Assembly: GCF_017654315.1 (NCBI RefSeq)
Contig: NZ_CP072203.1
Location: 2,356,001 to 2,420,000, forward strand
Source: Gordonia polyisoprenivorans
GTDB taxonomy: Bacteria; Actinomycetota; Actinomycetes; Mycobacteriales; Mycobacteriaceae
Length of the DNA stretch: 64,000 nucleotides
Reading direction: 5' to 3'
The notes under the pieces: model-generated
What the model saw: the letters and a program-made list of their open reading frames with translations, nothing else
What the model was told of the DNA's origin: nothing
Databases searched by the model: none
Position numbers and translations under genes: made by a program
Shown here: positions 36,788 through 45,245 of the stretch, piece by piece
Numbering within the stretch: position 1 is the stretch's first letter
How the letters are laid out: the number at the start of each line of letters is the position of its first letter

Positions 36788-36835
36788 GTAACCGCTGAAC
36801 GCGTGAGCGGCCCCTTCCGGCATTTCGAACTGTGA

Positions 36836-38008
36836 TCAGCCGATCAGGCCGAGCCGGGCGAGCAACCGCTCCCGGTAGCGGGTCGCTCCGCCGAAGACGA
36901 GTGCGGAGGCCTTGGCGCGGCGGAAGTACAGGTGGGCGGCGTGCTCCCACGTGAAGCCAACGCCACCGTGGGTCTGGATCGTCTCCGCCGCCACCAGCCG
37001 GAAGGACTCGGCGGCGCAGGCATGTGCGACCACAGCTCCGGCGGCAGCATCGGCGGCATCGCTGTCGACCGCCAGGGCGGCCTCCTCGACGGCGGCCTCG
37101 GCGAGTTCTACACGGACCAGCATGTCGGCAAGCTTGTGCTTGACCGCCTGGAAGCTGCCGATCGGACGGTCGAACTGGGTGCGCAGCTTGGCGTACTCCA
37201 CCGACATCTCCAGACAGGCGCGCATCGCGCCGACGTCCTCGGCGGCGATCGCGAGCCCGCCGAGGTCCAGCGTCCGGCGGACGGCGTCTCCGGCCGGTCC
37301 GCCGAGCGCGATCATGCGGGCCGGGGTGTCGGCGAACGCGACGTCGGCCACCGGTCGGGTCCCGTCCAGGGTGTCGAGTGCGGTGGTGGTGAGCCCGTTG
37401 GCGTCCCGCTCGATCGTGAAGATCCCGGGTCCCTCCGCAGTGGCCGCGGTGACCAGGAAGAGGTTCGCGGTGGCGCCGAACGAGACGGACCGCTTGCGGC
37501 CGGAGACCGTCCAACCGTCCGGTCCCGCGGCGGCCGTCACCGAGGCGCCGGCCGGTGCTTCAGGCCGGGTCCAGTCGTCCCAGCCGGAGCCGGCCTCACC
37601 GACGGCGACGGTGGCCACCGTCGTGCCCTCCGCGATGCCGGGCAGGAACGCCTCGCGCGCGTCGTCGTCGCCAACGGAGAGCAGCAGCGTGGCCGCGAGC
37701 ACGTTGGACGGCACGAACGGCGCGGCGGCCAGGCCGCGGCCGAGTTCCTCGAGCACAACGCGCAGGGCCGCCCAACCCGCGTCGACGCCGCCGAAGCGCT
37801 CCGGGACGAGCAGGCCGCCGACCCCGAGCTCGGTGACGAGTCCATTCCACAGCTGCGGCATGGCCGACTCCTGTGTGCCGCCGTCGAGCAGGCGGCGGGC
37901 CTCCTCGGTGCCGGCGTGCCGAGCGCAGACCTCCCGGACGCTCTCGCGCAGGTCCCGTAGGTCCTCGTCGCTCATCACCTCGCGGTTGGGGTTGATGGTC
38001 TCCGTCAC
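36836..38008 (-). CDS. acyl-CoA dehydrogenase, beta-type FadE subunit
   Basis: A 390-residue ACAD with SVEYAKLRTQFDRPIGSFQ and the ending LVFGGATRYRERLLARLGLI rather than the catalytic tail. It is alanine-rich in the middle (substrate-pocket helices). The GTG at 38008 overlaps the stop of the upstream ACAD (GTGA); ATG 37975 is possible. The adjacent alpha-beta arrangement is that of the heterotetrameric ACADs of steroid catabolism, so the two products probably form one enzyme. Confidence 0.9.
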   Translation of the reverse strand: MTETINPNREVMSDEDLRDLRESVREVCARHAGTEEARRLLDGGTQESAMPQLWNGLVTELGVGGLLVPERFGGVDAGWAALRVVLEELGRGLAAAPFVPSNVLAATLLLSVGDDDAREAFLPGIAEGTTVATVAVGEAGSGWDDWTRPEAPAGASVTAAAGPDGWTVSGRKRSVSFGATANLFLVTAATAEGPGIFTIERDANGLTTTALDTLDGTRPVADVAFADTPARMIALGGPAGDAVRRTLDLGGLAIAAEDVGAMRACLEMSVEYAKLRTQFDRPIGSFQAVKHKLADMLVRVELAEAAVEEAALAVDSDAADAAAGAVVAHACAAESFRLVAAETIQTHGGVGFTWEHAAHLYFRRAKASALVFGGATRYRERLLARLGLIG

Positions 38009-39252
38009 TTGGTCGCCTCCTTCGGCAGGCCGAGCACGCGTTCGGCGATGATGTTCTTCATGATCTCCTCTGTGCCGCCGAGGATGCGCAATGCGGGCGC
38101 GCCCAGCAGGAGTTGATTCCAGTTGAAAGTGCCCCATTCGCCGTGGTCGGCCGTCGCCAGATCGCCGAGTAGGTCGGTCGCGAAGTGTGCCCCGCGGCTG
38201 AGGTTTGCCGCGAAACTGAGCTTTGCGATCGATCCCTCGGGCCCTGGGGCCATGCCGGCCTTCAACCGGCGGGTCGCGCGCGCCGTGAGCGCGCGAGCGG
38301 CCAGGACATCGGTCGCGACCGACGCGAGATCCTGACGCGCGACCGGGTCGCCTGCGACTTCGAGGTGCTGCATCAGGGCGTACAAGCGCTCGGGCCGGAT
38401 GGCCTCGGCTGCAGCACCGCCGCTGTCCGCGGCCACGGTGCCGCGCTCGTTCATCAACGTGGTCATCGCGACTTTCCAACCGGCGTTGACCTCTCCGAGC
38501 CGGTGTGAGTCCGGGATGCGGACGTTGTCGAGGAAGACCTCGTTGAACTCCGCGCCACCGGTCATCTGGCGCAGCGGCCGGACGGTGACGCCCGGTAGCG
38601 ACAGGTCCATCACGAATGCGGTGATGCCGCGGTGCTTCGGCGCGTCTGGATCTGTCCGGCACAGCAGTTCGCCGAATTGGGAGTGGTGGGCGACCGACGT
38701 CCAGACCTTCTGCCCGTTGACCACCCACTCGTCAGCGTCCCGCACGGCACGCGTCGTCACGCCGGCGAGGTCAGAGCCGGCCGCCGGTTCGCTGAAGAGC
38801 TGACACGCTATCGAGTCGCCGCGATACATCGCGGGCAGATACGTCTCGCGCAGGTACTCGGAGCCGTGCGCCAGGATTGTCGGGCCAACCATACCCAGGC
38901 CGATGACACTGAGCGTGCCGGTGTCGGCGACGTCGTACTCCGTCTCGACGAGGTCGTAGATGAAGTCGTGCAGCGAGCTCAGCTCACGCCCTCCATACGC
39001 CTTCGGGCCGGTGATCCAGCCGAAGCCGTTCTCGTAGCGCACCCGCTGCCAGGCACGTGCCGCCGCGACATCGGCCTGCTCGTCGGCCTCCGGGTCGCCG
39101 AAGTAGCCGACGTAGTCGCTGCCCTTGCCCCACTCGAATTGATTGGCGCCGTCGCGCCGTCGGGCATGTGCGTCGAGGAACGCGCGAGCCTCATCGGCGA
39201 AGGCCGCCAGATCAGGCGCGCCCCCGGAGCCGGTCTGGGCGTCGTGGGCCAC
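38005..39252 (-). CDS. acyl-CoA dehydrogenase, alpha-type FadE subunit
   Basis: A 415-residue ACAD. FSEPAAGSDLAGVTT, EWVVNGQKVWTSVAH, and RILGGTEEIMKNIIAERVLG at the end, with GGTEE in the catalytic-tail position. GTG 39252 gives VAHDAQTG; GGAGAC precedes it. First gene of the minus pair and divergent from the amidohydrolase at 39470. Confidence 0.9.
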   Translation of the reverse strand: MAHDAQTGSGGAPDLAAFADEARAFLDAHARRRDGANQFEWGKGSDYVGYFGDPEADEQADVAAARAWQRVRYENGFGWITGPKAYGGRELSSLHDFIYDLVETEYDVADTGTLSVIGLGMVGPTILAHGSEYLRETYLPAMYRGDSIACQLFSEPAAGSDLAGVTTRAVRDADEWVVNGQKVWTSVAHHSQFGELLCRTDPDAPKHRGITAFVMDLSLPGVTVRPLRQMTGGAEFNEVFLDNVRIPDSHRLGEVNAGWKVAMTTLMNERGTVAADSGGAAAEAIRPERLYALMQHLEVAGDPVARQDLASVATDVLAARALTARATRRLKAGMAPGPEGSIAKLSFAANLSRGAHFATDLLGDLATADHGEWGTFNWNQLLLGAPALRILGGTEEIMKNIIAERVLGLPKEATK

Positions 39253-39469
39253 GGTGTCTCCTTCGGGTCGGACTGGAGTGATGCGACGTCGTCGCATTGA
39301 CTCTGTAATAGTAATATTAACTAGCGGATTAGGCCATGGTGGCGGATCGGGCCGGAGGGGTGATCGCTTCCGCGATGGTGATTATTATGATAGTGTCTCT
39401 CATATCAAGATGGTATATCGCTCTGGCCCTGTGGTCCCGGGTGGTACGCAAGAGAAAATGGAGATAACG
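39253..39469. promoter_or_regulatory. AT-rich divergent promoter region
   Basis: The gap between the divergent ACAD and amidohydrolase genes holds two AT-rich blocks: AATAGTAATATTAACTAG (39307-39324), with the palindrome TAATATTA, near the ACAD start, and ATTATTATGATAG plus TCTCATATCAAGATGG (about 39381-39413) near the amidohydrolase start. They probably carry the two promoters. Confidence 0.45.
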
Positions 39470-40675
39470 ATGGCCCTGATTGAGGACAGCGTCGGCGAGC
39501 TGCCGTACAAGTTGGTCGACTTCGACCAGCATTCGTATGAGGCCGAAGACTGCTTCACCCGCTTCCTGCCGAAGGACAAGGTCGACACGGGGATCTACCT
39601 GACCAGGGCTGCGTCCGGCAAGAAGGTGCTGCTGGCGAATAACCGCGTGGTCAACGCGATGGAGGCCGATAATCTGGACCAGGCCTACGTCCCGGGTTCC
39701 CTCGTAGAGATGCTCAAAGCCCGTTCTTCGGGCGAGGCGACCGACGCTGAGCGCTTTTACGAGCCGATCCAGGCGGAGTACCGCGACCATGCCGCCCGCA
39801 TCAAGCAACTCGACGAGCAGCAGATCGAGCACACGATCATGTACCCCGGCGGCTGGGCCCTGATGGCCGAGGCTTACCTCGACGGTATTGACCCGCTGTA
39901 CGACAACATCACCTCGTTCAATCGCTGGATCAACGAGGACTGGGGCTTCAACTATCAGAACCGGATTTTCGCGCCCGCGATGCTGTCCCTTCGGGATCTG
40001 GACCGCGCGGTGGAGGAGCTCGACCGGGTCCTCGCTGCCGGCGCGAAATTCATCATGCTGTCTCCGGGGCCGGCCTACGGACGCTCCCGGGGGGACCCGT
40101 ACTTCGACCCGTTCTGGTCGCGTGTCAACGAGGCAGGCGCCACGATCGCCTACCACATCAGTGAGTTCCACTACCAGAGTGAGGTTGCCTCGCACTGGGG
40201 CTGGGGTCTCGTCCCGCCGTTCCAGTTCTCCGCCTGGCAGTGGCAGAACACCTATGGCGAGCGTCCCATCACCGACACCCTGTCGGCTCTGATCTTCGAT
40301 AACCTGTTCGGCCGATTCCCGAACATCAACGTCCTGGTCAGTGAGTTCGGCGCCGAGTGGATCCCGCACTTCATCCGCCACATGGACAAGAGTCGTGGCA
40401 TGGCGCGCAACGGCCGCTGGCTCGGTGGTCAGCTCAGCGACCGTCCGAGCAACATCTTCAAGCAGCACATCAAGGTCGTGCCCTATCCGGAGGACGACAC
40501 GATAGAGCTCGCCGAGAAGCTCGGCGGCGTGGACTGCCTGGTGATGGGGTCGGACTGGCCGCACGCCGAGGGCCTGCGCGAGCCGGCCGACTTCTATGCC
40601 AAGGTCGAGGGCCTCGGCGAGGAAAAGCGTCGCCTGTTCCTGCGTGACAACGGCAGGCGACTCCTCGGCTTCTGA
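39470..40675 (+). CDS. amidohydrolase family protein (ACMSD-like)
   Basis: A 401-residue metal-dependent hydrolase/decarboxylase of the amidohydrolase-2 family. The N-terminal metal motif reads LVDFDQHSYE (Asp17, His21), a further metal His is in AYHISEFHY, and the conserved Asp is in MGSDWPHAEG. Such enzymes decarboxylate or hydrolyse ring or enol-type acids; in catabolic clusters a C-C hydrolytic role is possible. The ATG at 39470 follows GGAG (spacing 6); ATG 39458 is less likely. Stands alone, with a hairpin after it. Confidence 0.87.
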   Translation: MALIEDSVGELPYKLVDFDQHSYEAEDCFTRFLPKDKVDTGIYLTRAASGKKVLLANNRVVNAMEADNLDQAYVPGSLVEMLKARSSGEATDAERFYEPIQAEYRDHAARIKQLDEQQIEHTIMYPGGWALMAEAYLDGIDPLYDNITSFNRWINEDWGFNYQNRIFAPAMLSLRDLDRAVEELDRVLAAGAKFIMLSPGPAYGRSRGDPYFDPFWSRVNEAGATIAYHISEFHYQSEVASHWGWGLVPPFQFSAWQWQNTYGERPITDTLSALIFDNLFGRFPNINVLVSEFGAEWIPHFIRHMDKSRGMARNGRWLGGQLSDRPSNIFKQHIKVVPYPEDDTIELAEKLGGVDCLVMGSDWPHAEGLREPADFYAKVEGLGEEKRRLFLRDNGRRLLGF

Positions 40676-40701
40676 GGAGACGTGCTGTGAGCCAAGCCTA
40701 T

Positions 40702-40731
40702 GGCCGCCGCTGACATCTGTCGTCGGCGGCC
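40702..40731. terminator. hairpin between convergent genes
   Basis: GGCCGCCG (40702-40709) and CGGCGGCC (40724-40731) form an 8-bp GC stem, extended by four or five weaker pairs toward the loop. It lies between the amidohydrolase end (40675) and the TetR end (40752). No T run follows. Confidence 0.6.
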
Positions 40732-40751
40732 TGAGTGCCATCGGACGTTGC

Positions 40752-41360
40752 TCAGTCGACTCGGCCGATCACGTGCTCGAAAGCCTCACGCACCAGCGGG
40801 GCGAGTGTGCTCGGCGAGCTGTTGGGCCAGTGCCGGAGTCCGCTCGCCAGACAGGAGACGGCGGCGGACGCCACCGCAGTGTGGCGGAGCGTCGGCGTCG
40901 CGAGGCCATCCTCGTTGGCGAGCTGCACCGCTACGTCGCGCTCCCAGCGCAGCCGTATCCGCAGGCTTCGCGCTGCGAGACTCGGCGTGGTCATGACCAG
41001 CGTGGTGAGTTCGCGGCTGTGGGGGCTGGTCGGACCTGGCATCTTCTCGGCGAAGGCCACGATCGGTTCGGTCAGGGCCGACACCGACGACGTGCGCCGG
41101 TCGGTGCGGTCAGCCACGTCGGCGACCAACTCGGCGGCCGATGCGTCCTCGTCGGTGAAGAGCACGTCCTCCTTGGTGGCGAAATAGCGGAAGAATGTGG
41201 CGGGGGAGACCCCGGCCGCACTCGCGATCTGGTCCACCGTCGTGGCGTCGAAGCCCTGACGTTCGAACAGCTCAAGGGCTGCGTCGGTGATCTCCGCGTA
41301 CGTCCGGGCACGATTGCGCTCGCGGAGCCCGAGCCGCGGCTCACTGGCCGAAGTACCCAT
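40752..41360 (-). CDS. TetR-family transcriptional regulator
   Basis: A 202-residue regulator. The helix-turn-helix is ALELFERQGFDATTVDQIA then AGVSPATFFRYFATKEDVLF (about residues 28-68), a TetR signature; the C-terminal ligand domain is typical in length. It is divergent from the beta-lactamase-fold gene at 41430, and a perfect palindrome lies between. It probably represses itself and that gene. Confidence 0.93.
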   Translation of the reverse strand: MGTSASEPRLGLRERNRARTYAEITDAALELFERQGFDATTVDQIASAAGVSPATFFRYFATKEDVLFTDEDASAAELVADVADRTDRRTSSVSALTEPIVAFAEKMPGPTSPHSRELTTLVMTTPSLAARSLRIRLRWERDVAVQLANEDGLATPTLRHTAVASAAVSCLASGLRHWPNSSPSTLAPLVREAFEHVIGRVD

Positions 41361-41387
41361 CTGGCACCCCCCAATCCATGAGACTTT

Positions 41388-41402
41388 CTCTCAATCTGAG
41401 AG
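41388..41402. promoter_or_regulatory. perfect palindrome, likely TetR operator
   Basis: CTCTCA-ATC-TGAGAG is a perfect 6-3-6 inverted repeat in the 69-bp gap between the TetR gene (start 41360) and the divergent gene (start 41430). Position and symmetry fit an autoregulatory TetR operator. Confidence 0.7.
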
Positions 41403-41429
41403 TAGCAGGTCGTAGATCGGAGAACCTTC

Positions 41430-42581
41430 GTGTCCTATACGTCCCTCAACCGGGCCGCAACCCCCGGAGACTCGCCCGCCACGCAGACCGTCGTCGACCC
41501 GGCAGCAGTCGGCATCGACCCCGGCCGGCTCCGTATTCTCGTGGACCGTGTCCGCCTCGAGGTCGAGTCGGGCAGGCTACCGTCGGCCCAGCTCGCCGTC
41601 GCCCGGAACGGGAAGCTGGCCCACTTCGAGTCGTTCGGTGCGTCATCGCAGCGCTACCTCATGCAGTCGGTGGGGCGCCCGATCGTCGCCAGTGCACTGT
41701 GGAAGCTGATCGGGGAGGGTGGCGTCGATCTCGACGCGACGATCGCTTCTCTGATCCCTGAGTTCGACACCAATGGCAAAGGCCGGATCACCGTCCGCCA
41801 CGTCCTGACCCACACCGCCGGCATTCCGTTCGCGCCGCTCGGCTTCCCCAAAATGACTGACCGCGCGGAGCGTATCAAGGCGTTCGCGAAGTGGCGTCTG
41901 GACTGGGAGCCCGGCTCGCAGCTTCAGTTCCACATGACCTCGGCGGCCTGGCTCATCGCCGAGCTGGTCGAGCGAGCCGACGGCCGCACCTTGCCCGACT
42001 ATATCCAGCAGGAGCTGGCCGAACCACTCGGACTCGGGTTCGAGCTCGCCACACCGGTCGAGCGGCTCGCCGATACAGTGGCGCCGATGGTGTGCACCGA
42101 CGGCTCCTCGGCCGAGGCCGATCCGTGGGGCCCCTGGTTCTTCGACCGACCCGAGGTGATCGCAGCCGGCGAGCCGGCGCACGCCATGGTCGGGTCGGCG
42201 GGGGATCTCGCGCTCTTCTATCAGGCCGTTCTGGAGGCCAGGCTCTGGACGCCGGAGATCATCGCCGAGGCGATCCGGCCACAGATCACCGCAGTGCCGG
42301 CCGGTGCCCAGATCTACGGCGGCGGCACCAAGCCGGCCAGCGTCGGGCTCTTCGTCATGGTCGCAGGGGAATCGCCCGACATGTGGCTGCCCTCCGTTGG
42401 GTCGCCGCGCACCTTCGGGCACAGCGGCGCGGCATATCAGGGGGCGTGGGGCGACCCCGACAGCGGCGTCTCGTTCGCGCTGCTCTCGAATGGCTACCCG
42501 ATGTCGGGCTACGACTACAGCCCACGTGGTGTCGCGATGATCACCAACATCAACAACCTGGCCGCGGACGTCGTGGCCTGA
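41430..42581 (+). CDS. beta-lactamase-fold serine hydrolase with altered active site
   Basis: A 383-residue protein of the class C beta-lactamase/esterase family. VRHVLTHTAGI (122-132) and FGHSGAAYQG near the end mark the family. The SxxK motif is S-V-G-R (Ser80, Arg83) instead of S-V-T-K, and the Tyr of the Y-x-N/S motif appears to be Phe (LQFHMTSAAW, Phe167). Both general-base residues are therefore changed. It may be a binding protein or use other chemistry. GTG start after GGAG. Controlled with the neighbouring TetR. Convergent with the SDR, only 4 bp apart. Confidence 0.82.
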   Translation: MSYTSLNRAATPGDSPATQTVVDPAAVGIDPGRLRILVDRVRLEVESGRLPSAQLAVARNGKLAHFESFGASSQRYLMQSVGRPIVASALWKLIGEGGVDLDATIASLIPEFDTNGKGRITVRHVLTHTAGIPFAPLGFPKMTDRAERIKAFAKWRLDWEPGSQLQFHMTSAAWLIAELVERADGRTLPDYIQQELAEPLGLGFELATPVERLADTVAPMVCTDGSSAEADPWGPWFFDRPEVIAAGEPAHAMVGSAGDLALFYQAVLEARLWTPEIIAEAIRPQITAVPAGAQIYGGGTKPASVGLFVMVAGESPDMWLPSVGSPRTFGHSGAAYQGAWGDPDSGVSFALLSNGYPMSGYDYSPRGVAMITNINNLAADVVA

Positions 42582-42585
42582 TCGG

Positions 42586-43404
42586 TCACGATCGTTCGCT
42601 CGCGGCCGTCATCCTCTGGAGGCGGCCGCGAGTCCGGTCGAGCCAGGCGTCGTAGTCCTGCGCCTTGCGCAGGAACGAGTCGGCGACCCGGGCGTGGGGG
42701 AGGACGAGGAAGGGCTCCGCGCCCGCCATGGCGCTGATCGTCATCTCGGCGACGTGCTCGGGGGTCAGGATCTCGCCGATGGCTCCCGAGTCCGGAAGAT
42801 CCGAGTCGTCCTCCGGATCGCGCCCGAACATGCCGGTGTAGACGGCGTTCGGACACAGGCAGGTGACGCGCAGCCCCTGGCTTCCGTGGTTGAGTGTGAG
42901 CCACTCCGCGAACCCCAGCGCACCGTGCTTCGTCGTGGTGTAGCCAGCCGCCGAGGGCCCGGTGATCAGCGCCGCTGAAGAGATCGTCTGCAGCAGATAT
43001 CCCTCGCCGCGCTCTACCATGCCGGGCACGACCCGGCGAGCGGCCCAGACGTGGGCCATCAGATTCACGTCGACAATGCGGCGCCACGCGTCGATCGTCT
43101 GTACGAGCTCGCCGACGGGGTCGGTGTAGCCGGCGTTGGAGCAGAAGATGTCGACCGGTCCGTGCGCAGTCTCGGCGGCGTCGACCAGGGCGTCGATCTG
43201 CTCGGGGTTGCCGACGTCGCCGGAGAAGCCGAGCGCGGGTACGCCGGCGGCCTCGATGTGAGCCGCGGTCTGTGCGGCCCAGTCGCCGTCGAGGTCCGCG
43301 ACGACCACTCCACGGGCGCCTCGTTCCGCGAACCGCAGGGCGAGCGCGCGTCCGATGCCGTTCCCGCCGCCGGTGACCACGACGGACTTCCCCTGGATCT
43401 GCAT
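42586..43404 (-). CDS. SDR-family oxidoreductase
   Basis: A 272-residue SDR: TGGGNGIG, CSNAGYTDPVG in the NNAG region, SSAALITGPSAAGYTTTK with Tyr and Lys, and a longer C-terminus (RVADSFLRKAQDYDAWLDR) typical of a subgroup acting on hydroxy compounds. The ATG at 43404 follows GAGGGAG. Single gene; an AT-rich island lies about 40-70 bp upstream. Confidence 0.88.
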   Translation of the reverse strand: MQIQGKSVVVTGGGNGIGRALALRFAERGARGVVVADLDGDWAAQTAAHIEAAGVPALGFSGDVGNPEQIDALVDAAETAHGPVDIFCSNAGYTDPVGELVQTIDAWRRIVDVNLMAHVWAARRVVPGMVERGEGYLLQTISSAALITGPSAAGYTTTKHGALGFAEWLTLNHGSQGLRVTCLCPNAVYTGMFGRDPEDDSDLPDSGAIGEILTPEHVAEMTISAMAGAEPFLVLPHARVADSFLRKAQDYDAWLDRTRGRLQRMTAASERS

Positions 43405-43647
43405 ACAGTGCTCCCTCGGTGGCACGCGAATGATCGACTTGACGATTCTATTAGTTTAATGAGTTATCTATCAAGGGTCGAGTTCGGTGCACCTGTTCGG
43501 TGCTATTAGGAGTCGAGTCCAACGTGCAGTCAATCCGACGTGGTGCCAGTGAAGACGTCACCGCCGCGCTGGGGGGCGCCACTATTCGACTCAGTCATTC
43601 GCCACAGCTCGCTGGCGGCGGTCTAGGTCCGGAAGCGGGGACTTCTC
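43405..43647. other. intergenic with AT-rich promoter island
   Basis: ATTCTATTAGTTTAATGAG (about 43445-43463) followed by TTATCTATCAAG is AT-rich and should hold the promoter for the SDR at 43404. No gene is seen on the rest of this stretch. Confidence 0.4.
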
Positions 43648-43929
43648 GTGCACGAGCTCACTTGCGCGTACCTGCGCGAATGCCTGGCGGTCTCACGCGG
43701 GCAAGGTGTGGCCCTCGACAAGGACACCCCCGACACGGTCCTGGCTCGCTTCCAAGTGTTCCCCGCTGATATGGGCAACTCGATCCTCACCGACCGAGAA
43801 GCCGGCCGGCCATTGGAATGGGACATCCGCAACGGCGTCATCTCCCGCATCGGACGCAGACACGGCATCGCCACACCGATCAGCGACACGATCACCATGC
43901 TCCTCGCGACCAGCGACGGACCCGGGTAA
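43648..43929 (+). pseudogene. C-terminal fragment of a ketopantoate reductase-like (ApbA/PanE) protein
   Basis: A 93-residue frame whose middle, SILTDREAGRPLEWDIRNG, continues with VISRIGRRHGIATPISDTI. This is the ApbA C-terminal helical domain, with the conserved D-x-E-x-G-R-P-x-E stretch. The NADP-binding N-terminal half (about 180 residues) is absent upstream. It is a truncated remnant in a region rich in such remnants. Confidence 0.75.
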
Positions 43930-44533
43930 TCCCAAGCCCCCTTCTTCGCCGTTGACGCAAGCGAGGGGTTCGATGCGGACGCCCTCAGGGCGCCGACCAC
44001 GAGCCGACGCGATCGCAGAGAGTGTGTCCTGCGCTACGGTCAGGAGCTTTCGGAGCGTCCGCGTCTCGATAGGAATGGTCCATTGGCGCTCAACGTCCCT
44101 GTCGGTGACAACCTACCTGGTAGCAGTGACAGGCTTCTGGGAGTCGTCGACCAGCGACGATGACCACGTGCCGATTGATCTGCGTGACAGGTGATCTGAG
44201 ACAACACGGCCCGGAACGATGGTGGCTGCAGCCGACTGTGTCGGCGATGTTGCGGCGGATTGCGGTCGAGGGAGTCGATGGCTCCTTCCGAGTCACCGCT
44301 TGGCGACGTTGCTCGTCGAAATCATGTCCGGTCCCGTTCGGTGGGTGTCGTATGTTTCGGGGAACGCTGTGTCTTGCAACGGGTAATGCGAACTCAGGGA
44401 GTGGTGGGCAGGGCGCGCCAGTGACCACTGGGCGCGCCGACCTTGTTTGCCGTCGCGACGCAAGAGCCGGGCGCACTGCTGGACGGCGGTCCTGTCGCGC
44501 TCGCTAATCCGGATGTGTCCCACTGTGGATATG
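43930..44533. other. no gene recognised
   Basis: Open frames exist on both strands but their composition does not look coding and I recognise no protein. The base composition is visibly less GC-rich than the catabolic operons, as in the PPOX gene that follows. Confidence 0.5.
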
Positions 44534-44971
44534 TTAGAACTTCGCAGCTTGACCCTCTGACCACCCGAACCACTTGTCGATGGTTGCGTGGACGGTGACG
44601 AGAGGTCTGTCTCTGGCGGGGTAGTCCTTTCCGAGGAAGTGGCGCGAGAGCCGGTCGATGTCGGCGAGGCCGGTGTCGGGTTCGATCGATTCAACGTGGG
44701 CCTGCAGCGAGATATGGGTGCCGAAATCGTCAGCGGCGAGGACGGTCAGTGCCACGTGCCCGTTGTTCTTGAGGTGTTTCAGACGGGCCCGGTCGGCATT
44801 CATGCACAGCATGAGCGACTGGTCGTCTTCAACGAAATACCAGGTAGCGACAGACACTGGCAGTCCCGACGAGGTGACGGTGGCCATCACCGCCGGGTTG
44901 GGCTTACGGAGGAACTCAAGGGCGGCTTCTGACAAAGGAGAATCTGGCACAGAACAAGTGTGCCATTTCAT
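44534..44971 (-). CDS. PPOX-class (F420/FMN) split-barrel protein
   Basis: A 145-residue pyridoxamine-5-phosphate-oxidase-like protein: LSEAALEFLRKPNPAVMATV then VSVATWYFVEDDQSLMLCMN, typical of actinobacterial PPOX-class F420-dependent enzymes related to Rv1155. It would use F420 or FMN to reduce an unknown substrate. ATG 44971 is tentative; GTG 44950 is an alternative. Codon use is AT-richer than neighbours, which suggests a separate origin. Confidence 0.8.
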   Translation of the reverse strand: MKWHTCSVPDSPLSEAALEFLRKPNPAVMATVTSSGLPVSVATWYFVEDDQSLMLCMNADRARLKHLKNNGHVALTVLAADDFGTHISLQAHVESIEPDTGLADIDRLSRHFLGKDYPARDRPLVTVHATIDKWFGWSEGQAAKF

Positions 44972-45102
44972 CAGCGACGTCCCTGTGAGCCGCTCCCAAT
45001 CAGGAAACGCAGCACCTGTTTTCTGTCGGCTGACAGCGTGATTGGCAGCGGTGACGGGGACTCCCCAGGCTTTACTTGACACCTGACCTGTGGGGATTCG
45101 TT

Positions 45103-45130
45103 CCTCGCTGGAAGGACCTCGCTGGAAGGA
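45103..45130 (+). repeat. perfect 14-bp tandem duplication
   Basis: CCTCGCTGGAAGGA occurs twice without spacing (45103-45116, 45117-45130), directly before the IS3 orfA start. Probably a small local duplication. Confidence 0.85.
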
Positions 45131-45138
45131 TGTCGGCC

Positions 45139-45245
45139 ATGCCGAAGCTCTATCCCAAGGAGTTCCGCGACGACGTCGTGGCAGTCGCACGTAAGGGCGA
45201 GGCTCCGTTGAAACAGATCGCGAAGGACTTCGGGATCGAGATATT
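45139..45245 (+). mobile_element. IS3-family orfA start, truncated
   Basis: From ATG 45139 the protein MPKLYPKEFRDDVVAVARKG then EAPLKQIAKDFGI is the N-terminal HTH part of an IS3-family OrfA. The similarity stops at about 45240, where IS256-like sequence begins. No orfB remains. The IS256 element apparently landed inside it or was joined to it by deletion. Confidence 0.8.

Noticed and set aside
36788..36835. Terminator hairpin between the convergent crotonase and ACAD genes
   Set aside because: Only a 5-bp stem (CCGCT/AGCGG) with a poorly paired interior and no T run.
18851..39252. Assignment as a steroid catabolic cluster with KstR control
   Set aside because: No KstD, KshA, HsaC-type or Mce genes are present and I did not see the KstR-type palindrome in the promoters; the similarity is limited to beta-oxidation families.
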